Part shown: in pieces, positions 8,702 through 17,533 of the stretch | Layout: each line of letters opens with the position of its first letter | Numbering within the stretch: the stretch's first letter is position 1 | From: Halopseudomonas oceani | GTDB lineage: Bacteria; Pseudomonadota; Gammaproteobacteria; Pseudomonadales; Pseudomonadaceae | DNA: 64,000 nucleotides | Direction of reading: 5' to 3' | Assembly (NCBI RefSeq): GCF_002903165.1 | Contig: NZ_PPSK01000002.1 | Location: 310,001-374,000, forward strand | Made by a program: the position numbers and the translations under genes | Notes under the pieces: model-generated | Databases searched by the model: none | Told to the model about the DNA's origin: nothing | Seen by the model: only the letters and a program-made list of their open reading frames with translations

Positions 8702-9549
8702 ATTTTAAATACGCCTGTGGTGTATACGGTTACAACATTACCCGGGAGATCGACATCCCTGGGCTTCGCATTGTCCCAATCGACGACAACTACCGTCGTG
8801 TGAACGATGCAGCACGAGACCTTAGCGAGTTTCGATTGACGGGTATCGCATACCTTGACCAGCCAAACGACGACTTGGTGTTTGAGTTGGAGGCGGTGCT
8901 CTCCTTCATTGAGCGGCTCGAGGTTTTGGTAACTGCCCCTATTTTGTGCGCAGGGCAGAACGTTCTAGAGCAATTTCCGGAGCGTATTGCTTCTCACAAG
9001 CGTCACAATGGTGGTGGGGCGATGCTGAGGGCAGACGTATTTTCCTTGGAGTCACGAAAAGACTTTATTGAGAAAACTCTTGATCGACTACGTGATCAAA
9101 ATTTTTGCGAATCCACGCAGTTTCGAATTCTATTCTTCAAATGTGTGGAGACGTTTCGGCAAAGAAAGAACTTCCTAGATACATCTTATTTCTTTCTGTT
9201 TTCGGGGTTGGAATCTTATTGCAGGGCTGTAACAAAGGATCGGACGTCAAAGAATGCATCTATTCCGATATGCGCTGCGTTAACCAAGTTGAGTTTTAAC
9301 GTGTACCAAGATCGTCCTGATGAGCTTGTTCGTGCGGTATCGACGTACGTTCATCTGAGAAATGCATTATTTCATAATAGTGATCTGGAAGTAGACGTGG
9401 ATTTTAATGGCAACTTGGTTCGCTTAAAAGTTATAGATTATATATTTCACCTCGGTCAGCTTGTCGCTCTGAGTGTCCTTAAAATTGTGGGGTTTGATGA
9501 TGGGCACATCAACTGGAACAGTTGGGTAGACCGGCAAGCCTTCAAGTAG
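8698..9549 (+). CDS. HEPN-domain-like protein
   Basis: A 283-residue protein of no named family. The C-terminal third (about residues 150-270) is helical and contains FFLFSGLESYCRAVT, a conserved opening of ApeA-like HEPN domains, and YVHLRNALFHNSD, which fits the HEPN R-x4-6-H RNase motif as R-NALF-H. HEPN proteins are often RNases in toxin-antitoxin or abortive-infection systems. The N-terminal half is mixed alpha/beta and unassigned. ATG 8698 is preferred over TTG 8689. AT-rich like its upstream neighbours. Whether it is toxic and whether the Mrr-like protein is its partner are inference. Confidence 0.55.
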   Translation: MNFKYACGVYGYNITREIDIPGLRIVPIDDNYRRVNDAARDLSEFRLTGIAYLDQPNDDLVFELEAVLSFIERLEVLVTAPILCAGQNVLEQFPERIASHKRHNGGGAMLRADVFSLESRKDFIEKTLDRLRDQNFCESTQFRILFFKCVETFRQRKNFLDTSYFFLFSGLESYCRAVTKDRTSKNASIPICAALTKLSFNVYQDRPDELVRAVSTYVHLRNALFHNSDLEVDVDFNGNLVRLKVIDYIFHLGQLVALSVLKIVGFDDGHINWNSWVDRQAFK

Positions 9550-9856
9550 CGCGCACACTCAAAAATTCCAGCAGCATCGCGTCTATAAAGCGGATGGATT
9601 TTGTGCAATGCGCGTTGACCATGGTTGTGTACGATTGTTGCGCACCTGCAGATGACGGATGAAGGGTTGCCTGAGTGGAGCATTTCTTTTTAGATGTCTG
9701 CGCTGAAGTCAAGCATTAAACCACCCCCACACCAACCAAATCACGACCAAATCTACTCCCAAAGTATCATTCGTACCCCCCCGATCCCGGTGTTTAACTG
9801 AGTCCGTCGGTTCCTGCCGACGCTGTAAACCCACGCAATAACAAGAGGATCGACCC
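9550..9856 (+). promoter_or_regulatory. pqqA upstream region with leader hairpin
   Basis: This 307-base gap marks the right edge of the island, where GC returns to normal. It contains tandem CCAA elements (9747-9774), a TTTAAC sequence at 9793 that may be the -10, and a leader hairpin CGTCGG-TTCCTG-CCGACG (9805-9822) before the pqqA ribosome site. No gene is supported here. Confidence 0.5.
9747..9774 (+). promoter_or_regulatory. Candidate operator upstream of pqqA
   Basis: CCAAATCTACTC at 9747 and CCAAAGTATCATTCG at 9759. The second aligns with CCAAGGTACTATTTCG at 1443, and the first resembles CCAATCTACTACT at 3940. The distance to a TTTA-type -10 (about 34 bases) is similar to that at 1443. 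Probable binding site of the LuxR-type regulator; inferred. Confidence 0.42.
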
Positions 9857-9928
9857 ATGTGGACTAAACCCAGCTACACCGACCTGCGCATTGGCTTTGA
9901 AGTCACCATGTACTTTGCCAACCGCTGA
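9857..9928 (+). CDS. pqqA: PQQ precursor peptide PqqA
   Basis: The 23-residue peptide MWTKPSYTDLRIGFEVTMYF-ANR. Glu15 and Tyr19 in the E-V-T-M-Y motif are the residues crosslinked by PqqE and converted to pyrroloquinoline quinone. The length and motif are those of the family (23-24 residues in Pseudomonas). It is a ribosomally made peptide bound by PqqD and presented to PqqE. A hairpin directly after its stop probably gives pqqA excess transcript over the enzyme genes. Confidence 0.97.
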   Translation: MWTKPSYTDLRIGFEVTMYFANR

Positions 9929-9936
9929 GTACCGGG

Positions 9937-9958
9937 CGCCCCGGTTTCCGGGGCGTTT
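9937..9958 (+). terminator. Attenuating hairpin between pqqA and pqqB
   Basis: Perfect 8-bp stem CGCCCCGG / CCGGGGCG with a TTT loop, followed by TTT only. This fits partial termination or mRNA 3'-end protection in the 56-base pqqA-pqqB gap, explaining higher expression of the substrate peptide. Confidence 0.65.
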
Positions 9959-9984
9959 AGGCACGCTGGCCGAGGACAGATCCC

Positions 9985-10896
9985 ATGCATGTACAGATAC
10001 TTGGTTCGGCTGCTGGCGGTGGTTTTCCGCAGTGGAACTGTAACTGCCGCAACTGCGACGGCCTGCGCCGTGGCACGCTGAACGCGAAAGCGCGTACCCA
10101 ATCTTCCATTGCCTTGTCGGATGACGGGGTGAACTGGATTCTCTGCAATGCTTCCCCCGACATTCGCACCCAGCTGGAGCAGACGCCTGTGCTGCAACCG
10201 GTGCGGGCGGTGCGTGATACGGCGATTCGGGCGATTGTGTTGATGGACAGCCAGATAGATCACGTGACCGGGCTGCTGACCCTGCGTGAGGGTTGCCCTC
10301 ACGAGGTATGGTGTACCGATATGGTCCATGAGGATCTGCAGACCGGCTTTCCGCTGTTCCCGATGCTGAGCCATTGGAACGGTGGTTTGCAGCGCCGTCG
10401 GATCGGTCTGGGTGAGCCATTCCGTATTCCGGCCTGCCCGGCGCTGGAGTTTTTGCCGATTCCGCTGCGCAGTGCGGCGCCGCCGTATTCGCCGCACCGC
10501 AACGACCCGCACCCCGGCGACAACATCGGCCTGCTGGTGCGCGACACCAATACCGGGGGGGTACTGTTTTATGCACCGGGCCTCGGCCAGCCGGATGACG
10601 GCCTGCTGGCGACCATGCGTGATGCCGATTGCCTGCTGGTGGACGGCACCCTGTGGCGCGATGACGAGATGGCCTTTGCTGGCGTGGGCGACAAGCTCGG
10701 CAGCGAGATGGGCCACCTGCAGCAGAGTGGGCCGGGCGGGATGATCGAGCTGCTGGATGCGCAGCCGGCCAGCCGCAAGGTGCTCATTCATATCAACAAC
10801 ACCAATCCGATCCTGGACGAGGACTCTGCCGAGCGCGCCGAACTGGTGGCGCATGGCATCGAGGTCGCCCATGACGGTATGCAGATCGTTCTGTAA
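9985..10896 (+). CDS. pqqB: PQQ biosynthesis protein PqqB
   Basis: A 303-residue metallo-beta-lactamase-fold protein of normal family length. It has the family start [24 protein letters not shown] and the [19 protein letters not shown] segment, in which Pseudomonas PqqB carries a modified metal motif, plus the C-terminal [15 protein letters not shown] signature. It acts in the cytoplasm on the processed PqqA-derived diamino acid, probably as an iron-dependent hydroxylase step before PqqC. First enzyme gene of the pqqB-E run, eleven bases before pqqC. Confidence 0.96.
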   Translation: MHVQILGSAAGGGFPQWNCNCRNCDGLRRGTLNAKARTQSSIALSDDGVNWILCNASPDIRTQLEQTPVLQPVRAVRDTAIRAIVLMDSQIDHVTGLLTLREGCPHEVWCTDMVHEDLQTGFPLFPMLSHWNGGLQRRRIGLGEPFRIPACPALEFLPIPLRSAAPPYSPHRNDPHPGDNIGLLVRDTNTGGVLFYAPGLGQPDDGLLATMRDADCLLVDGTLWRDDEMAFAGVGDKLGSEMGHLQQSGPGGMIELLDAQPASRKVLIHINNTNPILDEDSAERAELVAHGIEVAHDGMQIVL

Positions 10897-10906
10897 GGAG
10901 GCCGCC

Positions 10907-11659
10907 ATGCAGCGCGAGCCGATGAGTATTGCCGAATTCGAGCAGGCCCTGCGCGGCAAGGGCCGCTACTACCACATTCATCACCCGTTCCACGTTGCCA
11001 TGTACGACGGCAGCGCCACCCGCGAGCAGATTCAGGGTTGGGTGGCGAACCGCTTTTACTATCAGGTCTGCATTCCGGTGAAGGACGCGGCGATTCTGGC
11101 CAACTGCCCGGACCGCGACACCCGCCGCGAGTGGATTCAGCGCATCATCGACCACGATGGCGAGCCGGGCAGCGAGGGCGGTATCGAGGCCTGGCTGCGC
11201 CTCGGCGAGGCCGTGGGGCTGGACCGCGAGGTGTTGCTGTCGCAGGAGCTGGTGCTGCCGGGCGTGCGCTTTGCGGTGGATGCCTATGTCAACTTCGCCC
11301 GCCGGGCCAGCTGGCAGGAGGCGGCCAGTTCGTCCCTGACCGAGCTGTTTGCCCCGCACATTCACCAGTCGCGGCTGGACAGCTGGCCGCAGCATTACCC
11401 GTGGATTGATCCGACCGGGTACGACTACTTCCGCAAGCGCCTGAAAGAGGCCCGCCGCGACGTCGAGCACGGCCTGCGCATTACCCTGCATCACTACACC
11501 ACCTGGGAGGCGCAGCAGCGCATGCTGGAGATTCTGCAGTTCAAGCTGGACGTGCTCTGGAGCATGCTCGACGCCATGACCATGGCCTATGAGCTGGAGC
11601 GCCCGCCGTATCACACGGTCACGGCCGACAAGGTCTGGCACCGGGGGATTGCGCTATGA
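10907..11659 (+). CDS. pqqC: Pyrroloquinoline-quinone synthase PqqC
   Basis: A 250-residue, cofactor-free oxidase that carries out the last ring closure and eight-electron oxidation giving PQQ. Family signatures include [18 protein letters not shown] near the start, [29 protein letters not shown] and the C-terminal [17 protein letters not shown] 10907 follows GTAAGGAGG. The stop overlaps the pqqD start (ATGA at 11656). Confidence 0.97.
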   Translation: MQREPMSIAEFEQALRGKGRYYHIHHPFHVAMYDGSATREQIQGWVANRFYYQVCIPVKDAAILANCPDRDTRREWIQRIIDHDGEPGSEGGIEAWLRLGEAVGLDREVLLSQELVLPGVRFAVDAYVNFARRASWQEAASSSLTELFAPHIHQSRLDSWPQHYPWIDPTGYDYFRKRLKEARRDVEHGLRITLHHYTTWEAQQRMLEILQFKLDVLWSMLDAMTMAYELERPPYHTVTADKVWHRGIAL

Positions 11660-11934
11660 ATCCGGTGGTGCGTGATAACACGCCGGTGCTGCGCCCCGGC
11701 TTTCGTCTGCAATGGGAACCGGTGCAGAACAGCCACGTGCTGCTCTACCCGGAGGGCATGGTCAAGCTGAACGAGAGCGCTGCCGAAGTGCTGTTGCTGG
11801 TCGACGGCCAGCGGCCGGTGGCTGACATCATCGACACGCTGACAGACAAGTTTCCCAATGTGCCGGGACTGGACGAAGACGTTCTGGCCTTTATCGAGGT
11901 GGCCCATGCTCAACACTGGCTCCACATCCGCTGA
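11656..11934 (+). CDS. pqqD: PqqA-binding chaperone PqqD
   Basis: A 92-residue RiPP recognition element. It binds PqqA and delivers it to PqqE. The sequence shows the winged-helix pattern with [35 protein letters not shown] and [14 protein letters not shown]. It overlaps pqqC by four bases and pqqE by 29 bases, consistent with coupled translation of three proteins that work together. Confidence 0.95.
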   Translation: MNPVVRDNTPVLRPGFRLQWEPVQNSHVLLYPEGMVKLNESAAEVLLLVDGQRPVADIIDTLTDKFPNVPGLDEDVLAFIEVAHAQHWLHIR

Positions 11935-13048
11935 ACAGGGGCCACCGCTGTGGCTGCTGGCCGAGCTGACCTACCGCTGCCCGCTGCAGTGCCCGTACTG
12001 CTCGAACCCGCTGGAGTTTGCCAACCACAAGGGTGAGTTGAGCACCGCCCAGTGGATCGACGTGTTCACCCAGGCGCGGGCGCTGGGTGCGGCGCAGCTG
12101 GGTTTTTCCGGTGGTGAGCCGCTGGTGCGCGAAGACCTCGCCGAGTTGATCGGCGCGGCGCGCGAACTGGGTTTTTACACCAACCTGATCACCTCCGGCA
12201 TGGGGCTGACCGAGGCCAAGATCGAGGCCTTCCGCGAGGCGGGGCTGGATCATATCCAGATCAGCTTTCAGGCTTCCGATGCCGAGATCAACAACATGCT
12301 GGCCGGCTCGCGCAAGGCGTTCGAGCAGAAGCTGGCGATGGCGCGTGCGGTCAAGGCGGCGGGTTACCCGATGGTGCTCAACTTCGTGACCCATCGGCAT
12401 AACATCGACCGGATCGACCGCATCATCGAGCTGTGCGTGGCGCTGGAGGCGGATTTTGTCGAGCTGGCGACCTGTCAGTACTACGGCTGGGCGCACCTGA
12501 ACCGCGCCGGGTTGTTGCCGACCAAGGCGCAGCTGGATCACGCCGAGCAGGTCACCAACCAGTGGCGCGAGAAGCTGGCAGAGCAGGGCAACCCGTGCAA
12601 GCTGATTCTGGTCACCCCCGATTACTACGAGGAGCGCCCCAAGGGCTGCATGAACGGTTGGGGCAATATCTTCCTGACCATCACCCCGGACGGCACCGCG
12701 CTGCCGTGCCACAGCGCGCGGCAGCTGCCGGTCAGCTTCCCCAGCGTGACCGAGCACAGCCTGTCACACATCTGGTATGACTCCTTCGGTTTCAACCGCT
12801 TTCGCGGCTATGATTGGATGAGCGAGCCGTGCCGGTCCTGCGACGAAAAGGAGAAGGACTTTGGCGGCTGCCGCTGTCAGGCGTACCTGCTGACCGGTGA
12901 TGCCACCCAGGCGGACCCGGTGTGCAGCAAGTCGCCCCACCATCACAAGATTCTGCAGGCCAGAGCCGAAGCAGAGCAGCCCCAGCTGGGGATAGAGGAG
13001 TTGACCTTCCGTAATGAACGTACCTCGAGGATCATCTGCAAGGTCTGA
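11906..13048 (+). CDS. pqqE: Radical SAM enzyme PqqE
   Basis: A 380-residue radical SAM/SPASM enzyme forming the Glu-Tyr carbon-carbon crosslink in PqqA. The radical SAM cluster motif CPLQCPYC gives Cys25, Cys29 and Cys32. The C-terminal SPASM region has [39 protein letters not shown] and further cysteines for two auxiliary clusters. ATG 11906 (MLNTGS) gives the usual family length; the frame is open further upstream inside pqqD, but that extension is not family-like. Confidence 0.96.
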   Translation: MLNTGSTSAEQGPPLWLLAELTYRCPLQCPYCSNPLEFANHKGELSTAQWIDVFTQARALGAAQLGFSGGEPLVREDLAELIGAARELGFYTNLITSGMGLTEAKIEAFREAGLDHIQISFQASDAEINNMLAGSRKAFEQKLAMARAVKAAGYPMVLNFVTHRHNIDRIDRIIELCVALEADFVELATCQYYGWAHLNRAGLLPTKAQLDHAEQVTNQWREKLAEQGNPCKLILVTPDYYEERPKGCMNGWGNIFLTITPDGTALPCHSARQLPVSFPSVTEHSLSHIWYDSFGFNRFRGYDWMSEPCRSCDEKEKDFGGCRCQAYLLTGDATQADPVCSKSPHHHKILQARAEAEQPQLGIEELTFRNERTSRIICKV

Positions 13049-14912
13049 TGTAACCGTGCCCGGCCGCTGGCCGAGCGACTTCAGCGCAGCGCAGGCGGTC
13101 GCCGCCAGCGCTGATTACAGCGATCTGTGCTGCGTCGACGGCGCGCTCTGGTGGCTGACCTTCCGCCCGCAGCAGGGTGACAGCGTGCTGCAGTGTTGGC
13201 AGGACGGCGTCCCCCGCACCATTACCCCCCAAGGCCATTCCGTACGCAGCCGCGTGTATGAGTACGGCGGCGGCAGCTTTTGCGTGCTGCCCGGCGAGCA
13301 CGAACCCGACTGCCTGCTGGTGTTCGTCAACGAAGCCGATCAGCAGCTGTATCTGCAATGCCCGGAAGGGCAGCGCCTTGAACCACTGACCAGTCACCCC
13401 GAATGCCGCTACGGCGGACTCTGCGCCGACCTTGCGCGCCGCCGCGTGCTGGCGGTGGAAGAGGCGCATCTGCCGGGTCGGGTAGAGCACCGGTTGGTCG
13501 CCATCGGGCTGGACGGTTCGCGTCAGTTGCTTGCCAGCAGCGCCGACTTCTACCACAGCCCGCAAGTCAGTGATGACGGCACGCAGCTGGCGTGGATCGA
13601 ATGGGATCGCCCCGATCTGAGCTGGACGCGCACCCGGCTGATGCGGGCATCGCTGGCTGCCGACGGCAGCGTGGCGCAGGTGCAGTCGGTCGATGGTGCG
13701 GATGACGCATGGCAGCAGCCGCGCTTTGATGCCAGCGGCCAGCTGTGCTGCCTGTCTGACCGCAGTGGCTATTGGGTGCCCTGGCAGGTTGCAGCTGACG
13801 GCCCGCGCAAGTTGCCGGCGATTGCCGCCGATCACGCGCCCGCACCGTGGCAGCAGGGCAGCAACACCTGGCTGCCGCTGGAGGACGGCTGGATGGCGCT
13901 GAGCTGGAGCGAGGCCGGATACGGCCATCTGGCGCTGCGCCATTCGGTCAGCGCCGAAGAGCGGCGGCTGGCGCACGCCTACAGCCGCTTTCGTCACCTG
14001 TGCAGCGACGGCAAGGCGCTGTATTGCATCGGCGCGTCGCCCAGCTGCACCGCCGCCATTCTGCGCATTGAACTGGCCACCGGTGAACTGACCCGCCTGC
14101 TGGGCGAAGACAGTGCGCTGGACGACGCCGATCTGTCGCGCCCCGAGCGGCTGCTGTATCTGAGCGCGGGTGGCGAGAGTGCCCACGGCTTCTTCTACCC
14201 GCCGCGCAATCACGCCCAGCAGCTGGATCAGCCGCCACCGCTGCTGATCTTCACCCACGGCGGGCCGACGTCGGCCTGCTATCCGGTGCTGGATAACCGC
14301 ATCCAGTTCTGGACCCAGCGCGGCTTTGCCGTCGCCGATCTGAACTACCGCGGCAGCACTGGGTTCGGTCGCGCCTACCGCCAGCGCCTGCAGGGCAATT
14401 GGGGCGTGACCGACGTGGAGGACGTGCTCGCGGCGGTCGACTATCTGAGTCAGCAGGACAAGATCAACCCGGCGCAGGTATTTATTCGCGGCTCCAGCGC
14501 CGGCGGCTACACCACCTTGTGCTCGCTGGTGGCCGGGGCAGGGCGCTTCCGCGCGGCGGCCAGCCTGTACGGCGTCAGCGACCCGCTGCAGCTGCGCGCG
14601 GTGACCCACAAGTTTGAAGCCGACTATATTGACTGGCTGATCGGCGACCCCGACACCCAGCCCGAACGCTACGTGGAACGCTCCCCACTCGCCCAGGCCG
14701 ACCGCATCCGCACCCCGGTGATCTTCTTCCAGGGCCTGCGCGACGCTGTGGTGCTGCCCAGCCAGACCGAACAGATGGTCGCCGCGCTGGACGACAACGG
14801 CGTGCCGGTGCACTGCGTCACCTTCGCCGACGAACGCCACGGCTTCCGGCAGGCCGCGCATCTGGCGCAGGTGCTGGAAGAGGAGCTGGCGTTTTATCAG
14901 GCGTGGTTGTAA
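13014..14912 (+). CDS. S9-family peptidase of the pqq operon (PqqH-like)
   Basis: A 632-residue prolyl-oligopeptidase-family enzyme: an N-terminal beta-propeller (about 1-370) and a C-terminal alpha/beta hydrolase. The catalytic Ser lies in RGSSAGGYT, the Asp in [11 protein letters not shown] and the His in DERHGFRQ. It overlaps the end of pqqE by 35 bases and matches the position of the peptidase gene after pqqE in P. aeruginosa (PA1990). It may help release or degrade the crosslinked PqqA peptide, although M16 peptidases (PqqF/G) are the known PqqA proteases and none is visible here. An alternative start is GTG 13056. Confidence 0.85.
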   Translation: MNVPRGSSARSDVTVPGRWPSDFSAAQAVAASADYSDLCCVDGALWWLTFRPQQGDSVLQCWQDGVPRTITPQGHSVRSRVYEYGGGSFCVLPGEHEPDCLLVFVNEADQQLYLQCPEGQRLEPLTSHPECRYGGLCADLARRRVLAVEEAHLPGRVEHRLVAIGLDGSRQLLASSADFYHSPQVSDDGTQLAWIEWDRPDLSWTRTRLMRASLAADGSVAQVQSVDGADDAWQQPRFDASGQLCCLSDRSGYWVPWQVAADGPRKLPAIAADHAPAPWQQGSNTWLPLEDGWMALSWSEAGYGHLALRHSVSAEERRLAHAYSRFRHLCSDGKALYCIGASPSCTAAILRIELATGELTRLLGEDSALDDADLSRPERLLYLSAGGESAHGFFYPPRNHAQQLDQPPPLLIFTHGGPTSACYPVLDNRIQFWTQRGFAVADLNYRGSTGFGRAYRQRLQGNWGVTDVEDVLAAVDYLSQQDKINPAQVFIRGSSAGGYTTLCSLVAGAGRFRAAASLYGVSDPLQLRAVTHKFEADYIDWLIGDPDTQPERYVERSPLAQADRIRTPVIFFQGLRDAVVLPSQTEQMVAALDDNGVPVHCVTFADERHGFRQAAHLAQVLEEELAFYQAWL

Positions 14913-14952
14913 TGCGGAGAGCCCCTGACGCGAACGGCACGCCTCATTACCT

Positions 14953-15445
14953 CGTCATCCTCGCGCAGGCGAGGATCCATGGTGGGCGCGGGCGTATGAC
15001 TGGATTCCCGCCTGCGCGGGAATGACGGTGTAGTGGGGAGGTTATTGGTGTGGCTAATCGTGCCTAGCCGCCTGCTGCCAGCCCTTCAATTTCGTCATAC
15101 CCGCGCAGGCGAGGATCCATTGCGGGTACTGGCTTATCACTGGATTCCCGTCTTCGCGGGAATGACGGTGTAGTGGGAGGGTTTGGATGCGGTTAATCGT
15201 GCCTAGCCGCCTGCTGCCACTCCTTCAACCTCGTCATCCTCGCGAAGGCGAGGATCCATTGCGGGTGTTGGCTCATCCCTGGATTCCCGCCTGCGCGGGA
15301 ATGACGGTGTAGTGGGAGGGTTTGGATGCGGTTAATCGTGCCTAGCCGCCTGCTGCCTCTCCTTCAACCTCGTCATCCTCGCGAAGGCGAGGATCCATTG
15401 CGGGTTCTGTTGCATGGCTGGATTCCCGCCTTCGCGGGAATGACG
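14953..15445. repeat. Tandem array of four ~139-bp units built on the CGTCAT...GATCCA palindrome
   Basis: Units begin at 14953, 15093, 15232 and 15371 (periods 140, 139, 139). Each has a left hairpin CGTCATCCTCGCGAAGG-CGAGGATCCA, about 20 variable bases, then the mirrored right hairpin TGGATTCCCGCC-TTCGCGGGAATGACG, together able to fold into one long stem. Units 1-3 also share a linker with GGTGTAGTGGGAGG and AATCGTGCCTAGCCGCCTGC; the last unit ends at the right hairpin. The 640-base gap between the peptidase gene and 15557 contains no gene. The period and long dyad rule out CRISPR. Confidence 0.92.
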
Positions 15446-15556
15446 TCTGAATGGATAGGTTTGGGTCTGGGGCGGCCTGGCGAGGGGCTTCTGGGCGCCA
15501 GAAGGTGGTGCGTCATGCTAGTCTCGCTGCGTTGCCAATAAAGCGAACAAGAGGAG

Positions 15557-16489
15557 ATGTCTGTGAGCGCGTTTTCCCCTGTGCCGTGGTGTCTGAAGGC
15601 GCCGGTCGAGGCACCTTCGATGGAAACGGCTGATGACTGGCTGGCTAACTGGCGGCAGCTGCCGCTGAATGAGCTGTCGCCATTCGCACTGGCGGTGATG
15701 GGCGGCTTTCAGGCCGACCGCGCAGCCTGGGCCTTCAGCGCCGGATACGAGGCGGCGTTGCGGGCGATGTTCCCGCAGATCAGCGGCGGCGGGTTGCATG
15801 GCTTCAGTCTCAGCGAGGAGGGCGTTCGCAGCCCGCGTGATTTGCAGACCCTTTGGCAAGCCGACGACGCAGGTGGTATTCGCCTGAGTGGCAACAAGGG
15901 CTGGGTGCCGCTGCCCTCGCATTGCGAGGCCTACTTTGTGGTCTGCCGGGCCAGTGGACCGCAGGGCGCGCTGAGCGTGGTGTGCGTGCCGGCGACGGCC
16001 GATGGTGTCTCAATGAGCCCACGCAATCCGGCGGCCTTTATGCCGGAGCTGCCGGCCGCGCGCATGCAGTTGCAGGACGTGGTGCTGGACGCTTCAGCGA
16101 TGCTGCCAGGTGATGGCTGGGCCGATTACGCCCGGCCTTTTGGCGCACTGGAGGAGCTGTATGTCAGTGCGGCACTCATGGGTTATCTGCTGCGCGAAGG
16201 GCGTGCCCGTGACTGGCCGCAGGCGATGCTGCGGCAGATGCTGGCGGCGATCACCTTACTGGAGCGGGTTGCTACTGAGGCCGGGTCCGATCAAAGCCTG
16301 GTATTGCTCGCCGGTGCCACGGAGTGGGTGCGCAGCCTGATGAACCAAGCGACGGCACAGTGGGCCGAGCAACCGGGCGATGAGGCTGGGCAGCGCTGGA
16401 CCCGTGATCAGAGCGTGCAGCGTATGTGGGCTGCGTTCGGTGCCAAGCGTGGCGACCGCGCCTGGCAGGCACTGACAGCCAAGAGCTGA
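15557..16489 (+). CDS. Acyl-CoA dehydrogenase-like protein
   Basis: A 310-residue protein resembling a shortened acyl-CoA dehydrogenase (usual length about 380). SGNKGWVPLPSHCEAYFVV matches the central beta-domain motif G-x-K-x-W/Y-V, followed by a helical C-terminal half. The N-terminal helical domain is reduced and the catalytic base region is not obvious, so enzymatic activity is uncertain. GAGGAG touches ATG 15557 directly; GTG 15563, two codons later, has ideal spacing and may be the real start. It follows the repeat array. Its stop TGA and the stop of the convergent gene meet as TGATCA. Confidence 0.65.
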   Translation: MSVSAFSPVPWCLKAPVEAPSMETADDWLANWRQLPLNELSPFALAVMGGFQADRAAWAFSAGYEAALRAMFPQISGGGLHGFSLSEEGVRSPRDLQTLWQADDAGGIRLSGNKGWVPLPSHCEAYFVVCRASGPQGALSVVCVPATADGVSMSPRNPAAFMPELPAARMQLQDVVLDASAMLPGDGWADYARPFGALEELYVSAALMGYLLREGRARDWPQAMLRQMLAAITLLERVATEAGSDQSLVLLAGATEWVRSLMNQATAQWAEQPGDEAGQRWTRDQSVQRMWAAFGAKRGDRAWQALTAKS

Positions 16490-17026
16490 TCAGTTGCCGG
16501 GTTCGCCAGCCAATGGTGCGGGTGCTGCCATCGCGTTGTGCTTGAACATCGGGAACAGCACTGCCAGTGGACAGGTCAGCGCTGCGATCAGGCCGGCCCA
16601 CAGGGTCTTGAAGATCAGGTAGTGGCTGACGCTCAGTTGCTCGATACCGACTAGCCCCAACAGCGCGATGGTGGGTGCGGCGAACACCAGGGTTGCCATC
16701 AGACCGATGCACAGGGCCGCACCGAAGGGGCGGTCCGGCAGGTAACGAATGATCTGGCGCAGCACGCTGAAGCGCTCTGCGGGAACCGCTGGAAACTGGC
16801 CGCTGCTGACCTTGCGGCGCTGTAGCGCGATGGTGATCCAGCTTAGCAACAGGCAAAGCAAAAAGGCGGTGATCACCAGATCAACCGCGATGCCTTCCTC
16901 GCCGCGCAGGTTCAGCACGGTCTTGCCGTGCAGCAGTGCCCAGGCGATGGCACCGTTGAGCAGGGCGTTGATGACAAAGGTGGCGATAACTTCGGTTTTC
17001 AGGTGCGTCTGTATCGAGTTGCTCAT
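16490..17026 (-). CDS. Four-helix inner-membrane protein, unknown function
   Basis: A 178-residue protein with transmembrane segments near residues 15-33, 49-67, 102-125 and 138-160. The start MSNSIQTHLKTEVIATFVINALLNGAIAW is chosen at ATG 17026 because the extra codons upstream look non-coding. I recognise no family. It is convergent with the acyl-CoA dehydrogenase-like gene, with no gap between stop codons, so the two transcripts must overlap. Confidence 0.65.
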   Translation of the reverse strand: MSNSIQTHLKTEVIATFVINALLNGAIAWALLHGKTVLNLRGEEGIAVDLVITAFLLCLLLSWITIALQRRKVSSGQFPAVPAERFSVLRQIIRYLPDRPFGAALCIGLMATLVFAAPTIALLGLVGIEQLSVSHYLIFKTLWAGLIAALTCPLAVLFPMFKHNAMAAPAPLAGEPGN

Positions 17027-17140
17027 GAGGGTCTCGTTGTTATCATTGTCGAACGTTAGCGCTGCCAGCCAGCCTACTGCGCAGGGCACCCCGCCACAAG
17101 CAGGCAGGGCTATGGCTGATCATCAGAGATATCCATTTTC

Positions 17141-17491
17141 ATGTCCGTTCATTCAACTACTGCCGCTGTTGCGGCCCGTGAGATTTACCAGCTGTTTCGT
17201 GATGTCGCCCTGCAGCAGAGAACACTGACGATGGATCGCGGCCCGCGCTGGGTGGAGGTGGACACTGGCGTGGTGCGGGTGTGTATCGATGCCCACCGTG
17301 TGACGTTGTTCAAGGACGCGGGCGAGCTACATCACTGTTTGGGCTGCGAGCTGGACGATGGCCGCTTCGTGGGGCAGGAGGCCTGGGACAGCCCCGGCAC
17401 CGATCCGCTCGAGTTGCTCAGTGTCTGGGAGCGAGCGCAGTTGCTGGCTGCGCTGGAGCAACTGCCGTCGCCGGATGACAGCAGAGGGTGA
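17141..17491 (+). CDS. Small DUF7693-like cytosolic protein
   Basis: A 116-residue soluble protein. AAREIYQLFRDVAL near the start, the LFKDAGELHHCLGCELDDGR middle and GTDPLELLSVWERAQL end match the pattern of short Pseudomonas proteins grouped as DUF7693, as I recall. Function unknown. It lies 42 bases before dosC on the same strand and may share its promoter. Confidence 0.6.
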   Translation: MSVHSTTAAVAAREIYQLFRDVALQQRTLTMDRGPRWVEVDTGVVRVCIDAHRVTLFKDAGELHHCLGCELDDGRFVGQEAWDSPGTDPLELLSVWERAQLLAALEQLPSPDDSRG

Positions 17492-17533
17492 GCGTGAAAC
17501 AATCGCTGACCCGTTGTTTTGAGGTTTCGAATC

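Noticed and set aside
9105-9299. 64-codon frame with a lipobox-like sequence inside the HEPN-like gene
   Set aside because: Entirely inside another gene in a different frame, with no ribosome site.
13032-14861. 609-codon antisense frame across the S9 peptidase gene
   Set aside because: Shadow frame; the forward strand has complete catalytic motifs and operon linkage.
14953-15445. CRISPR array
   Set aside because: Period is 139 bases with long internal dyads, linkers are conserved rather than unique, and no cas gene is present.
15326-15633. Short frames encoding WIPAFAGMT-like peptides in the repeat array
   Set aside because: They are translations of the palindromic repeat, not genes.
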